Shown piece after piece: positions 52,571 to 62,309 of a stretch of DNA of 64,000 bases. Origin of the DNA: Chondrosia reniformis (lineage: Eukaryota > Porifera > Demospongiae > Chondrillida > Chondrillidae). Both the position numbers and the translations under genes were made by a program. The stretch is from contig OX359196.1 of the NCBI GenBank assembly GCA_947172415.1, positions 2,296,501 through 2,360,500 of the forward strand, in the 5' to 3' direction. Numbering within the stretch: position 1 is the first letter of the stretch; each line of letters begins with the position of its first letter. Below the pieces are notes generated by a model. That model was not told the DNA's origin. It saw only the letters and a list, made by a program, of their open reading frames with translations, and ran no database searches.

Positions 52571-53640
52571 ATGGAAGAAGACTATCCCTTAACGCCCTTT
52601 GACACTGTCAGATTAAAGAGAGGAGACATTCAAGTCAAATTTTTGGCCAGTCAAGTAACAACTACAGCAGTTAGTCGTGTTTTTAACGTTTCGGCAGACA
52701 CTGTCTGGCTGAGGGATTCCATTAGTTCGCAAGTAATACTTGCTAATAACCAAGGAGAATTTACATTTACGGACAGTGGAGTATTAGGGAGCACCTTTTT
52801 CGTAGAAGGATCAGCAGACTCCAAAGCAAAACAGCAGAACCAACGAGGAAGTAATAATATACAAGTTAAAGAATCGAGTGGTATTTCTTTACCTGTCAAT
52901 AATATTAGTTACAAGGGTAACTATCAATCTACTTTGCCTGGCCCCAGTTTTAAAAGTATTCTTGCCAAAAAGGTTGACGCAGGTACTACTATCAGAATTG
53001 TAAAGGCAAAAATGTCGCTCACAAAAACTGGTAAGGTGAATTTTGACAATGAAGCACAGGTTTATGTTGAAGTCAAGGAGAGTACAGCAAATGTTCCCTA
53101 CATTACGACATATATTCAAAACCAATTTGGTGACCAATATATACTAGTATGAAATGATGGATTGGAGCTTCCTGATGAAGGTGCCACTATGGGGTTGAAA
53201 TTTTGGAAGGCTCCTAATAGGAAGGTTTATGCAGTGGAAAAGCAAGATCTACAGCTGGAACGTTTGAAACCAGTGGAACAAACCAGGGAGGGAAATGCCC
53301 TAGGCAATGGGGTTATTCAGGAATTGCATCTGACACACATGACATTAAGGAAGTGTTGTATAAGAATTCAGAAGTTATGCCATCCAGTACGAAGAGATTA
53401 CTGAAGGATGCTGTACAATGTCGTATCTGTCAAAAATCTCTGATATCACCTCCTATATTAATGTCTAAATGCTGCAGAGCAATCATAGGATGTTCTAGTT
53501 GTGTTGAAGCATGGTATCAAGGGCCTGATGGATCAGCAAAAACCTGCCCCAATTGCAGGGCTGAGAGGGCATTTAACGAGACCATGCGGCTTATTGGTCT
53601 CGATGATATACTCGATGCTCTCAGCTCATTTCTTGAATGA
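52571..53640 (+). pseudogene. RING-finger companion gene of the DDE transposon, broken
   Basis: Starts MEEDYPLTPFDTVRLKRGDI. Residues 1-193 include VSRVFNVSADTVWLRD, which looks like a small folded domain. A TGA at 53150-53152 interrupts; the same frame continues with ELPDEGATMGLKFWKAPNRK. A frameshift between about 53280 and 53330 leads to the C-terminal frame with VQCRICQKSL, CCRAIIGCSSC and TCPNCRAER: a RING-like zinc finger with CxxC...CC...CxxC...CxxC. The cross-brace pattern suggests an E3-ligase-type or structural finger. Its job in transposition is unknown. I recall similar two-part proteins from other animal genomes, but could not check. One stop and one frameshift make this copy probably inactive. 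Confidence 0.65.
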
Positions 53641-54445
53641 CTTCGCTGACGAAAGAAGGCTTAATTTGATTTTGTTGCTGTAATTGTGATTCTGGATCAT
53701 TTTGATTATAATATAACTCTAACTCATGTGCATACATGTGTGTGCTTTATTTTTGATTTGAATTATATTGTTAATACATAATTCATTAAAGAGGCCGAAA
53801 ATATCGATAATTGGCCAATCCAATCGATATTGGCTTCATATCAGCTCAGATAGGACACAACATTAAAATAAATACATTAAATTCTCTTAATGGATATATA
53901 GTATCAAAATTTCTATAACTCTTTGGATATATGCTTTGTGGATGTCTGTAAAATCTGACACCAAGTGTTAATTAGCTTCAAATCATCGTTCCCCATTTAT
54001 ATATACCAGTCATGGGCTGACAGGGCTATATATACCTTTAATATTACTAATAATAATGTTAATACTATATATCTCACCGTACATTGTTTACACTTGCTAG
54101 AATTTAATGCACATAAGGTGCTGAAATATTAGCAAATGGAGAGATATGAAGCTAAAACTTGGTATTAACACTCACAGACACCCCTAATGTCTATCCAGTG
54201 AGTTTTGGAAAATTTGATGGAAAATGAAATTTGCCCTATCTCTCACCATGCATTAAGTTCGCATATATAGAAGCTAGTCTTTCTGAATATGCTTGACGTG
54301 TAATTATGTAGTACACTGTTGTAGGTGAATCTTCTTGTCTGATATCATATTATAATATATATTATACATACATCTTACTGATGTATACTATGTGGCACAA
54401 ATGTATATACTAATTGGGATATATAAATTGTCATAACGTGAAATT
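53641..54445. other. Space between the two transposon genes
   Basis: AT-rich, convergent 3' regions. No ORF or clear repeat. It probably holds both 3' UTRs. Confidence 0.5.
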
Positions 54446-56647
54446 TCAAAGTTCAGTTGATAGAGAGTGTGTGATTAAAATAAAGAAGCTTAATGCTTCA
54501 CAAAAGGGTGTGTAATTGCTGTTAACAACAGTATAAAACAAAGGAGCAAATTCAGGATAACGGTTCGAAAATTCATGATTTCTTCTATCTTTCAAATCAC
54601 TGCAAGCCTCCAATGGATCAGTACCAAATTTAGGAAACATTGTTATGGATCCTCCTACTTCTCTGTAGAGGTCTGCTGCCTCTCTACCATCAGGAATAGC
54701 TGACAATGGTATGGCACCCATTCTCTGATTGTTTCTAAAGAGATCAACTGGTACACCTTTGCCAGGAATTGGATGATTATTCCAAGAATGAACCATACTT
54801 GTAGTTCCTACATGTGCCACTCTTAAAGTCAGCCAGAAAGTACAAAACTTATGATCTGCTAAATCCATGTCTATGATATTGTTTTGTTGCATCCAAATTA
54901 GGGTTCTCTTAATAGGATAATTGACTCTAGAGTTTATTTCCACCCAAATTCTCTCAACTATATGGTTCTATATAACATAAATATATTATAGGTACATGCA
55001 TGGAAACTTATATACCGTATGTGCTCAACCTGTTCGCGGACTAAATTAAACTTTCGCACCTGTCGTGGTTTGAGTGCATACGGTATATTATACATATATG
55101 TGTATATGTACACAAACCTGAGTGGATGCTGTTTGCAGGTGTGGCACTCTGGAAGTATTATTCCGATAGTCGGATAAAGTTTCCTGCACAAATAAGCTTA
55201 AGACCCACTCTTTTCCTTTATCCACGCGAATGGTATCCCAAATGCCAACATTGGTTAGAATATTTTTGAACATGCTATCATAAATTTCCACATTATTCTT
55301 AATTGGCATGGAAGTAAATCCAACTATATATCCACTGAAGCCATCAATGGCACAAATGTGTGTTAACCCAAACATAACTACCTTCTCATTTTGGTCAATA
55401 TGAAGTTTGTGTCCTGCATATTCAGTGGAATATGGTATAGGATTCATGTGTTGTTCACTTAAATTCAATCTTTGCAAGTGGTATGGAGGATTCACGTCAG
55501 GCAAGGTGGCACCAATTTGCCTCTCACCCACAAGTAAACCCTTGCTTTGTAGATAACCCTTCATAGTCTTCCTACCATAAGCTGGACCAATCTGCATGCA
55601 CAATAAATGCATGTATATATACATATATAGACACCTTGTTGCATGATTGTATAATATGTTCAGCTGCATCTTGCATGCAATTGGTCATTACAGATTTGTA
55701 TGAAGTGTTCAGTGCTCTTTCATTCATATAGGTTACCATTACTATGACGTTGTACATGTTGTAAGTCTTTGTAGACAATATAGAGAGTCAACTGTCTTAT
55801 ACTAGCTGCCAAGCTTTTAAGGTATCCAGGTGTGAGATTATCGATTTGTAAATTATTGCTTTACAATAATTCATAACATCGATTATATCGAAGATAATCG
55901 TTACTCGAGTGGCCAGCTGTCTCAGAATTTCGCTGCGAAATCATACATTTAGAGGCTATATATATACGAAGCCATGCATAATTTAATGTTATATCGACCA
56001 AAGACACAAACTGTCGACTTTCTATGATTTGAATGGCACCTATGAGGTGCATACGTTTTCACAGAAGAACAATATGATAAATTCGTTCCTATTATGGTTA
56101 GACAAGGATCGAAATGAACATGCTAGCTATACATTGCCGTACATTTATTACCAAAATGACTATATATACTGAAATCGATTTTTGTACTGCCTCCAGGATC
56201 TTACAAATGCTATAGTTACACCCTGCTACGTAGCTACTGATTAAACGTACACTCGGATATGTTTATTAAATTCACTTGCTTGAGCGTTTTCCATTTTATA
56301 GCAATAACAGTATAACATCTGTCAATAAATCATGATCACTCAGTCTGAAAGAAGCGTTAAAATTACTGACTGCAACCCTATATAATATAGATCTCTCTAT
56401 ACGTAGTTCAATTTACCTCGGTGACAGCTTCTTTAATAACACTGAATAATACTTCAGCCTTCAATCTAGCTGTTGCATGTATATCATGCTGACAGCAGAA
56501 CCTTTCAATGCTCCGAACACTGATTCCCCTCATTTCAGGGTATAGATCCCTTAGTTCCTTGCTTATGTCCTTGTAAGTCTTCTTCTTTATTTCCACAGAC
56601 TCACGAATGAAGCCTATCATTCCAGCGATTCTACCCAACACAGCCAT
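54446..56647 (-). CDS. rve/integrase-type DDE transposase, 3 exons, 408 aa, intact
   Basis: Exons on the - strand: 56417-56647, 55118-55591, 54446-54967; lengths 231, 474 and 522 are all in phase 0. It starts MAVLGRIAGMIGFIRESVEI. Residues 1-77 form a helical N-terminal region with a likely helix-turn-helix (ISVRSIERFCCQHDI). AYGRKTMKGYLQSKG (81-95) follows. The integrase-like core has D143 (KLHIDQNEK), D201 (IRVDKGKEW) and E240 (NHIVERIWVEIN), i.e. DD38E. The tail includes RVNYPIKRTL and WNNHPIPGKGVP. There is no stop or frameshift. An 826-bp first intron and a 150-bp second intron have GT-AG borders; the second holds a tiny palindromic repeat. It should cut and join the 28-bp ends of its element. 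Confidence 0.85.
55012..55089. repeat. 78-bp palindromic insertion in the transposase's second intron
   Basis: ATACCGTATGTGCTCAA and TTTGAGTGCATACGGTATA form inverse ends around about 40 bp. Related ends (ATACCGTATGCACCTCAA) occur at 29746, so this may be a very short MITE. Confidence 0.55.
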
Positions 56648-56757
56648 TTTACAGCGCAGTTCATTATATTACATACAAAGTGAAGTTAAACATTTGACAG
56701 ATAGTTTTAAAGATTTTAGTTAAATTTTAAAAAATTGCCCGTGAAGTTATTTTACTT

Positions 56758-56785
56758 ATTTAAATGGCGGAAGGGCACACGGACC
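56758..56785 (-). repeat. Right terminal inverted repeat of the DDE transposon
   Basis: 28 bp ending CACACGGACC next to TACAAG. The inner 14 bp are identical to the left end at 52367-52394. It is the likely transposase binding site. Confidence 0.85.
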
Positions 56786-57232
56786 TACAAGTTATAAATT
56801 TATGAGAGCCAACTGACTATACAATATTAAAATTACAATCAAGTACTAGCTACACAGTTCCAGTTACAAATTTAAAGAGATCCAAGTGACCCCTATAGGA
56901 TAATCAGTATTTTAAATAGCACGTATAGTTGCAGACTTTCAAATCCTCAACTACTGCATAGAGAGTAGTAGTTGAAACAGATCATCCAATCGCAAAGTAG
57001 AACACATGGCCTACCAAATACCTTTTCACACCTTAGTATATAGACTGAAGATGATGCATCTGCATGCCATATATCAACAAAGGTTCCAGTCTTAAAGGGG
57101 TCTCAGCTAATAACCACGTGCACAGCAGATTTGATTTGCCTTGTGAGTAAGCTAAGAATACCGACGGTTGGTTGCATGCATTCGCACGGAGTATATATAA
57201 CTTATACATATTATATTATATTATATGTATTA

Positions 57233-57650
57233 GTTATACCACGGTGCTGAGGTGTATATGGGTTTATACGTACAAGTCATGAGAGCGCCTAGCGCCCGTG
57301 GCGAGTACTTATATAAACCCATATACACAAAAGCGCCGTGGTATAAGTAATATATACTCCGTAGCTTCTTATCGTTATTTTGGCGGGACTTTCAGGATGG
57401 CTCATCTGGCGTCTGGTTAGTTTGGCTTAAACGCTGACGACTTTATAGAATGCTCTTGCCCTGACTACTCCAAATGTCCTAAATGAAAGGAGAATTGTCC
57501 ACCCTCCAAGTAGAAACGTCTTAGTTTATCATATTTGGGCAAGGATATAACAGGATTTAAGAATTCGATGGCAGTATATAGCTTCTTAAATCCTGTTATA
57601 TCCCGGTTACGAAATATATACACAGGCAGTTGCCCCGGTAACGGGGTATA
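57233..57650 (+). mobile_element. Hairpin-ended element, copy B
   Basis: Left hairpin: ACCACGGTGCTGAGGTGTAT / ATACACAAAAGCGCCGTGGT. Right hairpin: GGATATAACAGGATTTAAGA / CTTAAATCCTGTTATATCC, with a terminal GCCCCGGTAACGGGG. The middle shares LNADDFIECSCPDYSKCP with copy A but has TGA and TAG codons. Same family as 27975-28330, reverse orientation. Confidence 0.65.
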
Positions 57651-58498
57651 TTATATGTTATATATATATATGTTATATAGTATATTGCGTAATCATTTCA
57701 GTACTCTATATATGTGCCATCTACCCATATTTTTAATTCAACGATATATATCATGTCAAATGGATGGCAGCCTGGTCTGAACTGCATTCCCTCTAGTACA
57801 TATATATGTAAGCACCTCGACAACCGAAAAAATGGCCACTGTGCGAACCCCGACCTTAGCATAAGGACTTGCCTGAAGTGATTGTTGCAGCAATGGAGTC
57901 AAAAAAGCCCGAAAGAAGAACTTAGAGCAATGGCAAATAATGTCGAACAGAGTGAGTCGGATGAAGATTCATTTCCACCCGGAATCAGAAGCACCAGCAA
58001 TTATGGAATGCTAGATGGTTTTACTAATTAATTCGTAGTTACTACTTTGTTTCCATCTCAGCACATATAGTAATGTTTTACAATGTATGTGTGTACAAAA
58101 TGCATGGTCCAACAGGTAAAAGTTTGTGAAACTAGATTCACAGATAAATGATGGTAGAAATGCATGCAAAGCTTCCTATATAGAAATGGCAAATTTGTAC
58201 ATGTGTAAATTTTATATATATGCTGCAGGCAGAGAAATGGAAGCTTAGTTTTGGGTCTAGTATGGACTCAATTATTTGTATCCGAATGAGCCCTCGGGTC
58301 CAAATTCAGTTTTGTGGTAAGTACATGCTTGGTCATGCACTTTAAGAGACATAGTTAGTACATTGATAACTGTACAGGGTCTAGCACATTGAAAATCACA
58401 ACATGGCAATGTTGTAGAATTTCCCAATGCTACTGATGAGGGTGTTATTCCCAGAAACCTTGCAGTCATAAATACTTAGTAATAACTTGAATGTATTA
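57651..58498. other. Interval before the satellite
   Basis: AT-rich. Around 57830-58020 there is a less AT-rich patch with short frames, but no product I can recognise. Confidence 0.35.
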
Positions 58499-61400
58499 AT
58501 TTCATGGTATATATATATAGCCATTAGAAGGTGCTTATGGTGGAATTTAGACAGCTAAGCACCTCCGATCCCTTTTCATGGTATATAGCTGACAGAAAGT
58601 GCTTATGGTATTTTTTGGTTGCTAAGCACCTCCAAGCATATTTCATGATATATAGCCATCAGAAGGTGCTTATGGTAAAGTTTACGCAGCTAAGGACCTC
58701 CGAGCACATTTCATGGTATATAGCCGTCAGAGGGTGCTTATGGTAAAATGTAGACAGTTAAGGTAGTAGGGGGGGCTATCATGTCGAAATCAGAACGACA
58801 CGAATTTTGGTACAGAGGTTAGGTTAGTGGTGTATTTTTCATAGCTGGATTTTAAACTAATGTGTACTTCTTTACTTGAATTAATAAAGGGATAAGAAAG
58901 CGTTATCTTGTGTTAAATTTTAAGCGTTAATTGTCTACTTGATGTTGAGTGACTCTCTTCTTTACTTTTGGCATGAGAGATGCATTCAGAAACACTTACA
59001 CATTATAGTCGCTGGCCTTTAACTAACTGATAATTGTATACAGTATGGATAATTCTACGATTTGATGTTTAATTGTCTAAGGTGAAAATAAGGTAAGACC
59101 GTTTTTTCCATAGTTAATTTGTATAGAATCAGTGTTAACGAAGGTGTTGCAAATCTAACTAGTCTGTTGCGTTGGAAGCGATTCAAACGCGGACAACTTG
59201 CCTGTAAAGGCACCCAAAGCGTGCAAAAACTGACGGGAGCAAATTGGGATACTCGAAGTTTTGATGAAGATATTGTGATATTTTGGAAAACAGGAATTAT
59301 ACCAGAATACAAGCGAGAATGGCGATTCGCTCCCGTAGTCCTGTGAACCCATGCTTGTAGATTATATATACCAAATTTGTTGCTTTTCAGTTTATTTATG
59401 TAGAAGTAGATAGTTTTTTTGTGGAGCTATTTGACATTTTTCGACTTTAAATTAAAATATCTCAGTAACAGAGTAGCCAATCAAATTATGGTTGACAACA
59501 AATAATGCGCAATTTACCTTGTTATTTTGCTTGTAAAATTCAAGTTAGTTGGACTTATGGTCAGAGAGATACATCACTAAGACCAATGTACCCCAAAGAA
59601 AGCCTTTAGCCCCCTACTACCTTAAGCACCTCCGAGCATCTTTCATGGTATATAGCCCTCAGAAGGTGCTTATGATAAGTTTTTGCAGCCAAGCACCTCC
59701 GTGCATGTTTTATGGTATATAGCCGTCAGAAGGTGCTTATGATAAATTTAGACAGCTAAGCACCTCCAAGCACAGTTCATGATATATAGCTGTCAGAAGG
59801 TGCTTATGGTAAGTTTACGTATATAGCTAAGCACCTCCGAGGACATTTAATGGTATATAGCCGTCAGAAGGTGCTTATGGTAAAATGTAGACAGTTAAGC
59901 ACCTTGGCACATATTTCGTAGTATATAGCCATCAGAAGGTGCTTATGGTAACATTTAGACAGCTAAGCACCTCCAAGCACATTTCATGATATATAGCTGT
60001 CAGAAGGTGCTTATGGTAAGTTTACGTATATAGCTAAGCACCTCCGAGGACATTTAATGGTATATAGCCGTCAGAAGGTGCTTATGGTAAAATGTAGACA
60101 GTTAAGCACCTTGGCACATATTTCGTAGTATATAGCCATCAGAAGGTGCTTATGGTAACATTTAGACAGCTAAGCACCTCCAAGCACATTTCATGATATA
60201 TAGCTGTCAGAAGGTGCTTATGGTAAAGTTTGGGCAGCTAAGCACCTCCGCACACATTTCGTAGTATATAGCTGTCAGAAGGTGCTTATAGTAAAATTTA
60301 GACAGTTAAGCACCTCCGAGCACCTTTCATGGTATATAGCCTTCAGAAGGTGCTTATGATAAGTTTACACAGCTAAGCACCTCCGAGCATGTTTTATAGT
60401 ATATAGCCGTCAGAAGGTGCTTATGATAGATTTATGTAGCTAAGCACCTCCGAGCACCTTTCATGGTATATAGCCGTAAGAAGGTGCTTATGGTAAAATT
60501 TGGGCAGCTAAGCACCTCCGTGCATGTTTTATGGTATATAGCCGTCAGAAGGTGCTTATGATAAATTTAGACAGCTAAGCACCTCCAAGCACAGTTCATG
60601 ATATATAGCTGTCAGAAGGTGCTTATGGTAAGTTTACGTATATAGCTAAGCACCTCCGAGGACATTTAATGGTATATAGCCGTCAGAAGGTGCTTATGGT
60701 AAAATGTAGACAGTTAAGCACCTTGGCACATATTTCGTAGTATATAGCCATCAGAAGGTGCTTATGGTAACATTTAGACAGCTAAGCACCTCCAAGCACA
60801 TTTCATGATATATAGCTGTCAGAAGGTGCTTATGGTAAAGTTTGGGCAGCTAAGCACCTCCGCACACATTTCGTAGTATATAGCTGTCAGAAGGTGCTTA
60901 TAGTAAAATTTAGACAGTTAAGCACCTCCGAGCACCTTTCATGGTATATAGCCTTCAGAAGGTGCTTATGATAAGTTTACACAGCTAAGCACCTCCGAGC
61001 ATGTTTTATAGTATATAGCCGTCAGAAGGTGCTTATGATAGATTTATGTAGCTAAGCACCTCCGAGCACCTTTCATGGTATATAGCCGTAAGAAGGTGCT
61101 TATGGTAAAATTTGGGCAGCTAAGCACCTCCGTGCATGTTTTATGGTATATAGCCGTCAGAAGGTGCTTATGATAAATTTAGACAGCTAAGCACCTCCAA
61201 GCACAGTTCATGATATATAGCTGTCAGAAGGTGCTTATGGTAAGTTTACGTATATAGCTAAGCACCTCCGAGGACATTTAATGGTATATAGCCGTCAGAA
61301 GGTGCTTATGGTAAAATGTAGACAGTTAAGCACCTTGGCACATATTTCGTAGTATATAGCCATCAGAAGGTGCTTATGGTAACATTTAGACAGCTAAGCA

Positions 61401-61822
61401 CCTCCAAGCACATTTCATGATATATAGCTGTCAGAAGGTGCTTATGGTAAAGTTTGGGCAGCTAAGCACCTCCGCACACATTTCGTAGTATATAGCTGTC
61501 AGAAGGTGCTTATAGTAAAATTTAGACAGTTAAGCACCTCCGAGCACCTTTCATGGTATATAGCCTTCAGAAGGTGCTTATGATAAGTTTACACAGCTAA
61601 GCACCTCCGAGCATGTTTTATAGTATATAGCCGTCAGAAGGTGCTTATGATAGATTTATGTAGCTAAGCACCTCCGAGCACCTTTCATGGTATATAGCCG
61701 TAAGAAGGTGCTTATGGTAAAATTTGGGCAGCTAAGCACCTCCGTGCATGTTTTATGGTATATAGCTGTCAGAAGGTGCTTATGATAAATTTAGACAGCT
61801 AAGCACCTCTAAGCATGTTTTA
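58499..61822. repeat. 68-bp palindrome-bearing satellite, 612-bp higher-order repeat
   Basis: About 36 monomers of 68 bp: AAGGTGCTTA, a 17-19-bp spacer, TAAGCACCT, then a conserved GTATATAGC(C/T)(G/A)TCAG. The two 9-bp arms are exact inverses, so each monomer can form a stem. Nine monomer variants repeat as a block: the marker TGCATGTTTTAT falls at 60521, 61133 and 61745, exactly 612 bp apart. In the first block three monomers (207 bp) are duplicated again (59811 and 60018). Edge monomers on the left are most diverged. The array is split by an 860-bp element at 58762-59621. Confidence 0.95.
58762..59621. mobile_element. 860-bp element with TTAA target duplication, inside the satellite
   Basis: Ends GGTAGTAGGGGGGGCTA and TAGCCCCCTACTACC are inverse copies (two extra G on the left), and TTAA flanks both sides (58758-58761; 59622-59625). 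TTAA duplication is used by piggyBac and Kolobok elements. Removing the insert restores a satellite monomer reading AGACAGTTAAGCACC. An interior frame at 59119-59346 (75 codons) is not recognised. Probably non-autonomous. Confidence 0.8.
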
Positions 61823-62230
61823 TCAGAGAGTACGGTAGTACTCTCTAAGTAGGGATGGCCCAAAAAATGGATGCCGTATTCAATGTATTTCGGGTTAACA
61901 TCTTATAAGTAGGCAGTGAATGCGTTTTTACCTCTTTTAAACTCTTAATGTATCTTGTTTGTACAATTTCAATTGAGGGAAGCTGTTTTCAAGAGCGCAT
62001 AAAGGCTCTAAGTTTGTAAGACGGTTTCAGGACTACTTCCGGTTTTCCTCATTTTCTTCTTCTTATTATTATTATTCTTCCTTTTATTTCATGCTAGTGC
62101 ATAAACGCACTTGTAGATAAATACATCTTAGGGGCATATCGTCTAAAAGTTTTAGCAACTAGGGAACGGTTTGAGCAAAGACGGTTTTCTGTGGCGCGTA
62201 AGAAAATTGGAACCTTTTGTCGCCATTTTC
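61823..62230 (-). repeat. Terminal module of the composite element family
   Basis: Starts at the satellite's right edge with TATCAGAGAGTACGGTAGTA then CTCTCTAAGTAGGGATGGCC, the inverse of the right ends at about 39770-39830 and 49190-49236. It continues with ACTTCCGGTTTTCCTCATTT. The satellite may therefore be the internal repeat of a larger member of that family. Confidence 0.5.
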
Positions 62231-62309
62231 TAATTAGGAGTTCTTGGTCATATCCTCTATATCATAACATAATGTACATTAACAAACTTAAACACTCTTT
62301 CAAATAAAT

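Larger units (their letters stand above)
52367..56785. mobile_element. Complete 4.4-kb two-gene DDE transposon (IS3EU-like)
   Basis: The 28-bp termini (52367-52394; 56758-56785) match in inverse at 23 of 28 positions, with the inner 14 bp TCCGCCATTTAAAT identical. TACAAG flanks both ends (52361-52366; 56786-56791) as a 6-bp target duplication. Inside are two convergent genes: a RING-finger companion on + (52571-53640) and an rve-type transposase on - (54446-56647). A 6-bp duplication and an integrase-like transposase recall the IS3EU group (recollection). The element sits in a local duplication of Tigger-flanking sequence, which also supplies a paralogous empty site. Confidence 0.85.

Noticed and set aside
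58531..58746. 71-codon ORF in the satellite
   Set aside because: It only reads through satellite monomers.
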